This document shows, in pieces, positions 47,284-58,402 of a DNA stretch of 64,000 nt. Numbering within the stretch: position 1 is the first letter of the stretch; every line of letters begins with the position of its first letter. Under the pieces are notes generated by a model. It saw nothing but the letters and a program-made list of their open reading frames with translations, did no database searches and was not told where the DNA came from. The translations under genes and the position numbers were made by a program. The DNA comes from Apricaphanius iberus. Lineage: Eukaryota > Chordata > Actinopteri > Cyprinodontiformes > Aphaniidae. The stretch is from positions 310,001-374,000 of the forward strand of contig JAPXFQ010002662.1 of NCBI GenBank assembly GCA_028564705.1, read 5' to 3'.

Positions 47284-48777
47284 CAGTACTGTGCAAAAGT
47301 TTTAGTCAGGTGTGAAAAATATGATTTAAACAAGGAATACTTTCAGAAGTATAAATAATGATTTTTTATTTTCTATCAATTAACCAATGCAAACAAAGGA
47401 ACAACCAAACTCTGCTACCAAGGTGAGGTTGTGGAAGTTTGTGTAGTTTCATGTCATAGCAAGATTGCATCAGCAAGGTCTCTTCCAGACAACCAATTTA
47501 AAGCAGACTGGAGTCTCTAGATGTGCTGTTTAAGCTCTTTTGAAGACACACAAAGAAATGGTAAACATTGAGGTTTGTAGACAGCATGTCTTAGATGAAA
47601 AATACATCAAACTTGTTACCTTTCTAAATCAGAAGATGTCCAGGCAGCAGGGCTAACAGCTCAAAATTGCCTGAGCCTGAGACCTAGGTACACCCATCTA
47701 CTGTCTTCATGGATGAGTTCCAGCCAAAAAGGCATACCTCAAGAATGACCCAAGAATGCATAAAAACATAGGAACTGGTGTGGAGAAAAATGGCAGCAGA
47801 CGCTTTGGATGGATAATTAAAATATGAAATATTTGGTTGCAGCGGAAGGCTGGAGAGTGGAAAAATAATGAGTGTCTGCAGGCAACAGTGAAGCACGGTT
47901 GAGGTTCCTAAAACATTTGGAGCTGCATTTCTGCAATTGGTGCATATGGTTTTCTCAACGATGAGAAATACAGGTAGATACTTATCATAAGCCTACTATC
48001 AGGGAGGCTTATGATGGCCCACAAATCTATACTGCAGTAGGACAATGGCCCTAAACATACAGCCACATTACAAACTATCTTCACTGTAAGGCAGGCTTCA
48101 CACGATAACGTTGCTGTTTGTGTTTGAATACGCGGGGTGAAAACGCACTGCGTTTACACGAAAGGGGGGCATGATTGAAAACGATGTATTACATATGTGC
48201 TGCCTTTAGATGGCAGTGTGACTAGTATAGCGCCCTAAATAGAGATGTTGGATTCCAAGGTTTCCTGTTCACAACAACCCAGAAAAGAAACGTATCGAGC
48301 TAACGAACAATGGGTCTTTTCCACCAACTTCTTTTAGTTTTCCTCCGCTTAAAGAAAAGCATATTTATTATTTAATGCACATACTGTATGCATTTTCGTC
48401 GGCGAATACATAAAAGCCGCATGATCTCTAACTTTGCTTACAGGGACCAAATAACTTCAGAAGCTCCATCAACAGTAACAGCGTACCTGGATCCGCTTTT
48501 GTTGTTTTTTTCTGAAGAAAGGCAGAATGTGCAAGTCCAGAAAGCTGGTAGTGACATGATCGTTTTCAAAAGTCTCCGACTTGCGTGTACATGACAACGA
48601 ATCACACAGCGTTTTCAGATTTCTCCACTCTGGGAGCCGTTTTCGAATAGATGCGTTTTCGACCCCCGTCCGACCCCACCTTGATTGATGAAAATAATGG
48701 ATTAAAAATTTCATTTTTGAAAGCATTCGTAGTTTACTTCATTTCTCACTCATGCCTAAAACTTTTGCACAGTACTG
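47284..48777 (+). mobile_element. Tc1-like transposon, perfect 22-bp ends, with nested insert
   Basis: TA dinucleotides (47,282-47,283 and 48,778-48,779) flank an element whose terminal 22 bp (47,284-47,305 and 48,756-48,777, starting CAGTACTGTGCAAAAG) are perfect inverted repeats. A ruined transposase follows. From about 47,880 it reads TVKHG, ISAIGAYGFLNDEKYR and the catalytic block as QxDNGPKHTATL (about 48,036-48,075). The coding part is cut at about 48,090 by a second element of about 600 bp, and the C-terminal NPIENLW block is not present. Confidence 0.85.
48091..48690. mobile_element. DNA-transposon fragment nested in the Tc1-like element
   Basis: It begins GCAGGCTTCACACGATAACG and has AAACGCACTGCGTTTACACG near the left. 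CACAGCGTTTTCAGATTTCT, GGGAGCCGTTTTCGAATAG and GATGCGTTTTCGACCCCCG stand near the right. These opposed GTTTTC/AAAACG-rich ends typify a fish DNA-transposon family. Superfamily not determined. Confidence 0.55.
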
Positions 48778-48784
48778 TAAGTAA

Positions 48785-49715
48785 TCAAAACTAGCTGCAA
48801 AAAAAAAAAAAAGTTTAAACAGATAGTTATCATTGTTAGGGCATGAGCCTTCGGTTTAAATTGTATTTAAAGGGAAGCTAAAGGGATCATTTTCATGTTT
48901 AAAACGACATAGGCAAACAATATACATAGCCCTCTTACAAAGGCTGACTGTAAATATTTTGTTTATCCTATAAAAGTGCAGTGTAAAATGATATCATGCC
49001 AAGCTTGTTAAGTAAAAAAAAAAATATTGCTTAGTTAAGAGTTATCATTAAGGTGAAGGGAACAAAGGGGAATAGGAACAGAAAGGAAATCTCCTACAAT
49101 GTTCCACCGAGGGTAAATTACTCAGCCCCGCATGGGACATGGCGGAGAAAATATTTTTAAGAAAAAAAAAAAGAGAAACTTTTTCATTAACTTCGGAAAG
49201 GTTCTTGTGATATCGCAAATGTTGACTTATCACATTTGACAGGAGGAGGATGTCCTGTAGTTCCTGGAGTCACTAACTACAGATCCATAAAGAAGATATT
49301 ATCCGTATGCAAAAGGAAAAGGTGTGCCCATAATTTGTTTTGTAAAATGTACCAAATATCAACATTATGTTGGATGTGAATAATTATTATAATTGCTTGC
49401 TATAGCTAACATGCATTTGAAGATCATACTGTGTGGTACATGCAAAATTCATTAATGACAACTTAGTTGAAATAGATGGGTTTTACCTTACGTGATTTAA
49501 CACAGTTGAGTGAAAGAGCATTTTTGTCGATTGTCGCCTGAATGTAAACAAGAATATTTTAAATTAAAATACTTTTATTTAAATATTATTATCCCACAGT
49601 TTTTCCCATTATTTATCACCCAGTGTTCCTACCTAATTCCAGTTCTGGGCATTGCTCTCCAACTGCGAACTGTGGGAGGGCCCTGCACTGAAGCTCAAGC
49701 CTCCTTCCTGCTTGA
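48785..49715. other. Unassigned AT-rich DNA
   Basis: No gene. GGACATGGCGGAGAAAATAT at 49,136 is echoed in inverted form at 50,255-50,276 (TATTTTCTCCACCATGTCC), flanking the SINE region. The pair may be the ends of a larger element (see findings). Confidence 0.4.
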
Positions 49716-49764
49716 GGAGTGAGCAGGCACTTCTTGTCACCTGAGGGTTTCGCGGCTGGACATA

Positions 49765-50085
49765 GCACGTGGACGGATCACATTATTCCAGCCAGATCCT
49801 CCCCAACCCTTCAGGCGCCCCAGTCAGCCAGGAGGAGGCAGTATACAGCCGAGAACTGGTGCATGTTTTTGTGGGAGTAGCTCACATTAGCTACTTAAGG
49901 GAACACGGGGAGAACATGCAAACTCCACACAGAAAGGCCCTTTTTCCAACCCCACACAGGGTGTGGGTGCTGATGATATGGAGGAACAAACACACCCTCA
50001 GCACCCACAGCATCCCCGGCAGGAATCAAACCAAGGACCTTCTAGCTGTGAGGTGAGCTGTGCCACCAGCTACGCCACCTCCCAA
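49765..50085 (-). mobile_element. tRNA-headed SINE (V-SINE/mermaid-like)
   Basis: The minus strand starts at about 50,085 with GGAGGTGGCGTAGCTGGTGG (A-box region). It continues with ACCTCACAGCTAGAAGGTCC and TTGGTTTGATTCCTGCC (B-box like), then TTTCTGTGTGGAGTTTGCAT with GTTCTCCCCGTGT. This order is that of the tRNA-derived V-SINE superfamily of fishes, of which DANA/mermaid is a member. The copy is diverged, with an insertion of GGGTGTGTTTGTTCC-type sequence in the middle. Confidence 0.7.
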
Positions 50086-50089
50086 ATTA

Positions 50090-52080
50090 AAATACTTTAA
50101 ATTAATGTTATGTTACTAGCATTAACTGGCAACAAACTGCACTATTTTTAATGGCTTAAGGGAATGTTTCTTGAGATAACGCAAAAGTTTCTCAGGATAA
50201 GGCAAAACGTTCTTGTGATCTCGCAAAATGTATTTATTATTTTTTTCGTAACAGTATTTTCTCCACCATGTCCACTTAGTAGAAAATTCATGCATCCCAA
50301 AATTTTAAATTAAATACAAGCTAAGGTAAAAATAACACTGTACAAGACTATACAGTAGGGAAATTTACAACATAGAAAAAATACCACAGTACAGTTCTTA
50401 AACATATTCAGATTAAAACGTAGAGTAATTTAGGTGATTGTTATGAAGTTTAACAACTGCTTTGAAGAAGGAATCGCCGATTCTGGTACTTTGTGCTCCT
50501 AGGACACAGCAGTTGGTCACTGAGCTCTCCAACAACAGCTGCTTCATGCATGTTTGTAGGGAACATTGACCACTAGTGATGTTATTTTCCCCAGAGTTCT
50601 TCTGTCTAGCTCCACCTGCACTGGATTGAGGTGGCATCCTACCTAAGACCTGACTTTCACTAACTGTCTCTGGTACTTTTAAGGGTCCACTTTAAAATTA
50701 TTCTCTTTATTTATTTTACATGAAAGCAACAACATGGTACTGTGTATAGTGCTTTGTTGTTGCTTTCATATTGCTTTTTGATCCCAACTTTATGTTGGTT
50801 GAAATCTCAAGGAATCCACTTTTTTTCTCATAAGTCTCTGAATCTGAAATTAATCAAGAAATACAATGTAAAATAGTTTCACTAATACAAAACTTCATTA
50901 TTCTACAAGTGGTCTTTTTCGTAAGAGTGTGAAGAGGTCAACTTTCAGAAAAAGGTCGTAGGGTCTTAACAGTGTTCCTAACAATGTTCTAAGGGACCTG
51001 TGACATTTATTTTAATGTTTCACTTTTCTTTTTGTTTAAAGCTACGATGTTTCTTGCAACAATGCCGCAGTAAAACCACATAGCTGGGTGCCAACAACAA
51101 AAATGAAGCATTTGTAATCAAAGGGATTCTTTTATGCTCTTTGGAGTCAACTTAATTCGGAAAAAGCTACAGCTGACAATTCCATGCCAAAGATTTAGAG
51201 AATTCCTAAACTTAGATCGGGATTTTACTCTTAAAATATTATTTGATTTACAACAAAGGTTTAAAGTGCAAGATGTCTGTTGATTTGTTCCCATTATGGT
51301 TTTAAAAAACAGGGCTGCAGATAACCTCAAAGCTTGTCCTTGATCAAATTTATGGTGTTTAAAATTTCTCCCAGTGATCAGGTCAGCTCATGGAATGTTT
51401 CCATAAAGCTTTCTAAAATAGTTAGGAGCATTCATTCACTGTGGGGAGGTTTGATTGCTGTGTGAAAAGACAGTGAAGTAAACAAGAATTAACCCAAAGT
51501 CTTCATGGTTTCTGTTAATATAAATATATGCAGCTTCCGAGATACTTAAAAATTAAATACAACAAAATTTAATGAAAATATGAGCTATGCATTGCCAGGT
51601 TAGTAATATTTCGACCTATTCATTTTGAATGATTTGTGGTAGAAATGTAATCATTACAAAATATGTTTCATTTACTCATCAAAATTTAAATTTGTGAATA
51701 ATATATAATTTCACCCACTTCTGGATAGATTAAAGTCTGAATTATATTATATTGTTATGCTGTATTACATTTGTGTAATTTCATGTAATTGCTTCAAAAT
51801 ACATGGATATACATGATCGCAGATGCAAGGATACAGGTGTACCACTTTTTTCAAACTGATAAGATACACAAAAGACACACAAGACACACAAAAATGCCAG
51901 AAATTGGAGACAGGTTTTATTTTCTTCTCTGCTTGTTACGACAAACGATGGTGAATCAGAAAAAAATATATCTATAAAAAATGACAGCAAAAGTGAAATC
52001 TCAAGTGAAGAACAAAAATGTCTGTAAAATTATTGCAGTTTCCAAATTTTAAGTATCTGTTCATGGTACAGTACATAAGA
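50090..52080. other. Unassigned AT-rich DNA
   Basis: No gene or clear element apart from the inverted echo at 50,255-50,276. AT-rich. Confidence 0.4.
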
Positions 52081-52084
52081 ACTG

Positions 52085-52340
52085 TATCGGCCCCAATACC
52101 AGATACCAGTATTAGTATCGGTGCATCCCTAGTTACATTAAAGGGATGTTCCACTCATAAGTAAAGATATGTCTTTTTCCATGTTCCCCAGAGTTAGTTA
52201 AGTGAGAAAAATCTTTTTTAACGAGCCCAGTAATTCCCCTGATCTGGCTGCAGTCAGTTTGCTTTAGTTTAGCCTAAAACAATGGAAGTGAATGGGAACT
52301 AATAGGATACTAATAGTTCCCATCCACTTACATTCCTCCC
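52085..52340 (+). repeat. DNA-transposon end plus family B copy 2
   Basis: 52,085-52,133 (CAGTATTAGTATCGGTGCAT, CCCTAG) is the end of a hAT-like element. From 52,138 to 52,300 the sequence matches 19,968-20,180 (AGCCCAGTAATTCCCCTGAT, GTTTGCTTTAGTTTAGCC). AGTGAATGGGAACTA (52,287) and TAGTTCCCATCCACTTACAT (52,315) are inverted copies, giving a hairpin-like end. Confidence 0.55.
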
Positions 52341-52589
52341 CCAGGAGTGTTTCAAGGAACATCAGGCATGGGAGTTTAAAAAATCACAGGAAAATTGTAT
52401 TTGCATAACTTAAACGATAGTGTGCAAGAAAAACATTTCATTCAATGTTAAAAAGTAGCATAAACTCAGCATCACTCATTTCCACCTTTGTTGTGTTGTC
52501 CTTGTAAAAATTATTACTGGTATCGTATAAACGTAATGTTTCTCAACTTTAAGAATTAACTTCTCAATGTCCATAATAAAAAACAGCAA

Positions 52590-53390
52590 ATTGGACCCTC
52601 AGACCGATTGACTGAGGGTTGACTGAGCAATTGGAAATCTGCATTAGTATTTTAATTTGGAATTCACCGGAAGCTTTATGGTGCTGTTTAATTTCCTGTC
52701 TGGTCCGATTAAATTCTGGAAACATAATGAATCAAAAAATATACATGAACGGCACAAATTTACTACTCTTAATTTACCACTTTGAGCCCGGTGAAAAGAA
52801 ATCCAATGACTATAATGGCTGCATATTATGCTTCGCAGACGTTACATGCCACTTACGCATCTGGTTGAAATCAGTCTTTAGATTTAGTATACCATACCCA
52901 AATTTGTCATTAGGTAAAAAAAAAACAAAAAAACCTCCATATGCATCCTTATAAATCTGTGCTAATGGACATTTTGAAAGTCCTGAATATCTTTAGTTCT
53001 TGACACCCAGACACACCTCTTCCAGAATTACATGCCGTCTGCAGCTTCAGGTAAAACGGCTCTGACATTTGAGATACAGGTGCTGCAGAGAGGAAGCTGA
53101 TGGGACTGTTCTTTCTCCAACATGTCTACAAACCAATCAATTACCTTTTGCTCTCAGCACTAAGTATCTTATCAGGCTTTCACAAATCACTCTTTGATAT
53201 CCAGCCTTCAATCTGTGTGATTGTCTGTTTGTCTTTTGAAGTTACCAATACAGTTCAAGTTAATCCCATAACTTTGATCTTCGAGGATGTGAGCGAGCAG
53301 AAATGTCAACCGTGTTACTGCTGTTACAGCATATTAAAGGGTTATTACTTTTTTGTCAACTGGGCCACAACGGCAAGTTGATTCAGAACC
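52590..53390. promoter_or_regulatory. Candidate conserved noncoding cluster
   Basis: About 800 bp free of recognisable repeats, with complex wording throughout (TATTTTAATTTGGAATTCAC, CGATTAAATTCTGGAAACAT, GCAGACGTTACATGCC, CAAACCAATCAATTACCTTT). Short open frames up to 111 codons exist but have no start, splice or composition support. Best read as regulatory-type noncoding DNA. Confidence 0.35.
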
Positions 53391-53399
53391 AAGGATTTC

Positions 53400-55705
53400 G
53401 TCAAAGCGGTTTCACAATACACAAGACTGAATGAATACCGACTGGCTTTGTGCCAGTCGAGCAGGCAGAAGACTTCCAGCCACAGGGCAGAATTACCAAC
53501 ATCCCAGCTCCGACAGTATCAGCTTCCAGCCCCTACCACCCCCAACTCGCTGCCCTGAGGGAGGAGCAACAGAGTGGCAGATGTGTTTAAACCAGACTTG
53601 ATTAGTTGCGCTTTTGCATTCAGCTGTCAGGTGTATATTTTGAACTTTCACCTTGTCACTAAATTGCAAATAAATTATTTTCTTCATCTGAACTGAAGCA
53701 AAGATGACCAAGAATTTAATCTCAGTTTGAGAAGCCAGACATTTTCATCACAATAAACTGTGATACAGCAGCTGTTGATTAAATAAATGTTAAATTAAAT
53801 AAAAACTGTTTTAAAGAAACCTATTATCACCTAAACATAACCTTAAAAAAATCACACTACTCGAATCAGTTAAATTTAATCAGTTTCCCTTGCCAACAAA
53901 CATTTTAAAATCACGGAAATATAGGTACCATAATTTTCTTTAAACTTCTTATCAATTTTATTTAATCCCAAAACATTATGCTAAAATAAATACTTGCTTT
54001 CTTTCCTGCATGTATATGTAGTGTTTTTTTTCTTACGTGCAAAGGCATATACACTTTTTCTTTATTGATCATTAGTGTCTGGAGTTTGTAGTTTTGTCTG
54101 CAAATATAAAAGAGATTTCTTTTTCAAAGCACTCCCTAAGATAAAGTGAATATGTACCGAAAATGGCAAAATTCTTTTGAGTAATTTTCAAAACTGGTAT
54201 TGGTCTTCTGTCTGTTTATTGTTCTCACCAGTATTCTTCAATTCATCCAGTTTAAATGGAAATTATTTTCAGTAAATATTAGTTTCGGTAAATTGTTTTT
54301 CTTAATAAATTGTTTTAAATGTTGCTTCAACACCATGTCATACAGGGTAGATATGCTGGTTGATTCTATGGTGTAAAGCTTCATAATTCACTACTGCTGT
54401 GTTTTTTTTCCCCTGCCACGTTGTATTTGTTTTTTTTTCAAGCCTACAAGGAGTTTTTGTAAACCTCCAAAGGAAACTGTCCTCCTCCAGAGATTTCCGT
54501 CCTCTCTACTCTGTCGGCTCAGTGCACAATGTTCCTTTTTTAAAAGTTTTGCTCTGCTGTCATCATTTCAGATGTGTGCGCTTACAGGCCACCTTCAGTC
54601 ACACTCAAAGAATTTCACAACATTTCTCATTCACTCATTCACCCTCTTCCCTACAACAACTCTGTGTTCACTGTCTTGTCTAAGGAAAATATGGTGTGTT
54701 TGACTGGCATCAAACCGACAAATCTGCAATTATTAGCTGCAGACATTATTCACAGTTTATTTTGGAGTTTTGACGCACATTAGGTTATAGCTGAACGGCA
54801 TGGTGTATGTTGTATAAATATCATCTGATGTCTGTTGATTAAATTAAAACAATCCAAGCCGGTTTCCAGCGTGCATTAATAAACCGTAAAGCTCACTCTG
54901 ATATAATATTATTAGTTTGGAAAAGGAGACTTGTATGATCATAATAAGTAATCACAAAACAGGTGTAAATGGAAATCCGCACAATGAAAAACAGCTTTCT
55001 TGGATGAATAAATTGTTTTAAAGTTAAATAACTCCATTAATTATATGCAAGCTATAGCTATACTTTGTTGCATTCTCAGTAACCTTAGTTGAGCTTGTTA
55101 AGTGTTATATTCTAAAGTTTTTGTCTCTATTGTTTGCTACTTTAAAATGTCCTATTTTAGGTAATGCTGCGGTATACTTTTTATCTTTCTTTAGGTGCAT
55201 TTTATTTAGTATGCAACAAAATTGCCAGTTTAGAATCCAAAAATCACAGTCATTAAAGCCACAAAAAACACACACAGCTGTTTGGGCCAATTTCCCTATC
55301 TGACAAGGAGGAAATTGGGGACTACCATGAGAACGATTCAACAACTCAATTTTGGACCACAATTACAGAAGGAAGTGTGTGTGAAATTTGTCCAATTCAA
55401 ACAGATTAGGTTAATGTTTTTGTTTTCATTTTTATGATGCAGCTGCTAATTTTTGACTCATAAATAAAATAAACAGAAAATAATTGAAACTGCTTTTTTA
55501 TTTTCTTCCCCAACATTGCTCCTCTTGTAAGTGAAAATCATAGAGCGAAAATTAAGATACTTTTTTCTTGCAAAAATAGTTACCAAATTCAATTTGAAAT
55601 GTCAAATTCGATAAAAATGGATTGGCCCAAATGCCTTGTCACTTTTCAGAACTGCAACAACAGCATTTTGCCTCCAAAATAAAATGAATAAGAAATACAC
55701 CAAAC
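53400..55705. other. Unassigned AT-rich DNA
   Basis: No gene or recognisable element. 54,480-54,700 is less AT-rich and could be constrained, but evidence is thin. Confidence 0.35.
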
Positions 55706-55811
55706 TGCTTTTTTATTTTCTTCATGAAAATTGCTATAAATGAAAAGGATAAAAAAAAGGTCATTGGTTTTTTGTCATCATGCCTGCCCTGCGAGGTGTT
55801 CCATCCAGGAA

Positions 55812-57110
55812 TTAGTCAGCGATGTGTGTTGTTCTACATCAGTGTCAGCAGGTAAGAGCTGAAGCAACCCCAACCAGGAGCAACCCCAACCAGCCCCAAC
55901 CACAGTGTCTCACATAAATAATAGAATAAAGTTACTCATCTGATATCAGCTTTTATAGTTTTAGTTAACATGACTATAATAAGGGTATAAAAAGGCAAAA
56001 TAATGGAGCTGAGCACTGATGTCACTCTTCATCGTCGCTTTGGATTACAAACTCAATTTGAATTATGGAAAAAAGCATTTCTACCAGTGCATTTAGTTTT
56101 AAAATTTGACATTTCAAACTGAATTTTTTAACTCATTTAAAAATTAAATCTCAATGATCTTTTTATTTATCGTATTCAATTAGCCAGATAATAAGTAATG
56201 TAGAGGAAAACATAGCTTGGATGATTTCTTATTCATTTTATTTAATTAGTCAAAATTGGCAGTTGTATTGTGAAAAGGAAAAAGCATTTCTGCTAATGTC
56301 TTTTATTTTAAGTTATTGAAAAAGATTTGCTTCTATTCATGATTTTCTGCACCAGTGGCCCTGGTGTTCCAAGGCTTTAAATACATCAGTTTTTTTCATT
56401 TCTGTTGTCAGATTAAAGCAGAGCTCAGGATTAAAGTGAGGCTGAAAAATTAATTTCTTTAGACTACTGAAAGATGGATAAACATTTATAAATGTAAAAT
56501 TGGTAACCTGTAAACTCTCATAAACTCTTCACCTGATGTGCCCTGAGAATAGTTTCACAACTTCCTCCTGTTCCACATGGAACTCCTCCTGGTGATGTTC
56601 TCTAAAAAAAAAATCATAATTAATACTTTAGAATTTACAAAAACATACAACAGATTTCACAGGATGTGTATTTGACTAAGGTATATTGTCAATACAGAAA
56701 GCTAGCTAGAACAGTATGTATAATAGCCACTCACCGCAGTGGTGAAAGCGAGTCTGCTATACTGGACAGAGCAGGAGGCAACCGATTCCTTTTCTACCGT
56801 TTACTCGGTGTGGAGGTTGATGGGTCATGATCAGTGCTCTGATATCTAGGAACAATGTCATACACACGAGTATTGCAAAGCTGTTTTATCGACAGCTAAC
56901 TTTAGCCGTTAGCAAGCTTTCTAACCTTTCTCCATGAAAATTTTCCACATACGTTTTGATGCAATGAAAGCGATTCATTTCTGTCCATCTGTTGTAGGCT
57001 TCACGTAAACTACCTCTGGCTTTAGATACTGTAAAGTCGCTCCTCTTCTGAGAAACATAACGAAATCTACGGGGCTCAGACACAGCAGCTCAACTTACCG
57101 AGTGCTCCAT
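55812..57110 (-). CDS. Tentative four-exon small gene (74 residues)
   Basis: Minus-strand model whose phases agree at each junction. Exon 1 is 57,110-57,099 (ATG, encoding MEHS, donor GTAAGT). Exon 2 is 57,047-56,926 (acceptor TTATGTTTCTCAG; KRSDFTVSKARGSLREAYNR... ENFHGE; donor GTTAGA). Exon 3 is 56,601-56,533 (acceptor T-run then AG; EHHQEEFHVEQEEVVKLFSG; donor GTGAAG). Exon 4 is 55,833-55,812 (acceptor CTGACACTGATGTAG; short, ending TAA). An AATAAA follows on the minus strand at 55,717-55,712, about 95 nt after the stop. The four pieces total 225 nt, divisible by three. Weak points: intron 1 is only 51 nt, exons are small, and I do not recognise the peptide. The E-rich third exon recalls linker exons of fish zinc-finger genes, but no finger is present. 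It could be a transposon-derived or dead gene. Confidence 0.27.
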
Positions 57111-57119
57111 TTTCTACAG

Positions 57120-57635
57120 TACATGCCTCGTTGCTCCGGGCAGTTGTTTACAAAGTATTTCTTTCAATCTTCGTGTCCATGACTTCAAGAAATTAAACCC
57201 ACAGTAATCATTAATAAAGATTACTCATACATATATATCAAGTGGAGTACTATAGCAAAGCTGTTATACTCTGCTTGAGAAAGTAAATCTGTTGGGCTTG
57301 TACTGTACTTGCTACTCAGACACCAATTCTGAGTAGCAAATTACTAGACAGAACATGAAAAAAAACCCCAACACAAAAGTATTTGGCAACTGGCAATGGT
57401 GCACCGCTGTTGGCTGGAAAATGTAAATATAAACACAGTGCGTTGGTCGCTAAAAGTTATCTTTATTTATGATTTTATGTAAATTATAGCTTTTAAAGGA
57501 AAGAGTGCACACTCATTCTGCACACCTCTAAACTCCCTGTTGAAGTATTACTTTTTTAAAGAGATAGCTTTTAAGAAAAATGTTCCATATTCAATCTTTA
57601 AATGTAATTGACCTTGAATCTGTATGGTTGAATTT
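57120..57635. other. Unassigned AT-rich DNA
   Basis: Nothing recognisable. Confidence 0.4.
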
Positions 57636-57639
57636 CCTT

Positions 57640-58047
57640 TTATTGTAAAGTACCTTGAGATGATACTGTTGTGAAATTGCCGTAAACTAAACGGAACCAT
57701 CCTGGGGCCCATGCTCCCACTAGCCAAGATTATAACAACCAATAAAATTAGTTACCATAACCATGCAGATGATACTTAGCTCAACATCAAAATATCACTA
57801 GGTGACTATGAACCCATCCAAATGCTGAGTGAATGCATTAAGCAACTCAATGGATCCATGTCCCACAATCATCCTTATAATCAGAACCAAACATGGAGAA
57901 GCAGTTTCTATGCTTCCCTTATTTGGAGCAAACTTCCAGAAAACTACAAAGTTGCTGAAACACTGAGATCCTTTAAATGAAAGCTAAAATCTATGTGTTT
58001 AGTGCTTCCTTTAAGTAAGCAATCAATAATAGGTGGAATGTCATACT
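57640..58047 (+). pseudogene. L2-like LINE RT remnant, interrupted by the LTR element
   Basis: At 57,640-57,690 a LINE 3' terminus (GTAAAGTACCTTGAGATGAT) is followed by RT-derived sequence. YHNHADDT (about 57,754-57,777) is the catalytic (Y)ADD box of L2/Rex-like LINEs. DYEPIQMLSECIKQLNGSM follows (about 57,802-57,860). After a frame change comes the C-terminal WRSSFYASLIWSKLPENYKV region (57,896-57,955). Stops and frame changes make it nonfunctional. The LTR element inserted at 58,048, and the interrupted sequence resumes at 62,275. Confidence 0.7.
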
Positions 58048-58052
58048 GTATG
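58048..58052. repeat. Target site duplication, left
   Basis: GTATG immediately before the 5' LTR, repeated at 62,270-62,274. Five bases is the usual size for Ty3/gypsy-type integrases. Confidence 0.9.
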
Positions 58053-58217
58053 TGTCATGATCCGTCCCTGTCTGTGTTGTTTATTCCTCCCTGTTTCCTC
58101 CCAGTCTGTTTTAGTTACTTAGTCCTAGTTTGTTTCACCTGTTGTCTTATTAGTCCTCCCTGTGTTTTCTGCCTCTGCTCCCAGGTGTTCCACGTTTCCT
58201 GATTACCCTCCCCACAG

Positions 58218-58225
58218 TATATATA
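58218..58225 (+). promoter_or_regulatory. TATA box of the 5' LTR
   Basis: TATATATA, placing initiation about 25-31 bp downstream, at or next to GTCGGGTCGT (58,249). The same box is at 62,103-62,110 in the 3' LTR. Confidence 0.8.
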
Positions 58226-58320
58226 CCCTTCTGTGTCTGTCTGTCCTCGTCGGGTCGTTGTTGTCGTTACCTCCCCTAGTGCTTGTGTTCTCTGTGCTTC
58301 TCGTCTGTTTTTGGACTATT

Positions 58321-58326
58321 AATAAA
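58321..58326 (+). terminator. LTR polyadenylation signal
   Basis: AATAAA, one base before the ATG at 58,328. In the 3' LTR it would direct 3'-end formation shortly downstream, within the early codons, so the repeated R region includes the start codon. Confidence 0.75.
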
Positions 58327-58392
58327 CATGGGCCGTAAGAGCCACAAACGCCGCTCCGCATCTGGGTCCTCCTTGAGCCAGAACATGACAGT

Positions 58393-58402
58393 ACGACCCG
58401 AC
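58393..58402 (+). other. Putative self-primer binding site
   Basis: ACGACCCGAC, two bases after the 5' LTR, is the exact complement of GTCGGGTCGT at 58,249-58,258 in the LTR, where the RNA 5' end is predicted. No TGG-starting tRNA primer site is adjacent to the LTR. Self-priming by the RNA 5' end is established for Tf1 and related vertebrate sushi-group elements. Confidence 0.75.

Larger units (their letters stand above)
58053..58390 (+). repeat. 5' LTR
   Basis: 338 bp, TG...CA ends. U3 is about 58,053-58,248 and R starts at about 58,249 (from the TATA box). R/U5 hold AATAAA at 58,321-58,326 and the first ATG at 58,328. Compared with the 3' LTR it carries eight extra bases in the TAGTGCTTGTGTTC region and has a shorter T run. 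Confidence 0.95.

Noticed and set aside
48205..48219. CTTTAGATGGCAGTG as a second CTCF site
   Set aside because: Departs from the core at one position, lies within a transposon fragment and lacks supporting flanks.
52619..52954. 111-codon plus-strand ORF as a gene
   Set aside because: No promoter, splice or domain evidence; the sequence texture fits conserved noncoding DNA better.
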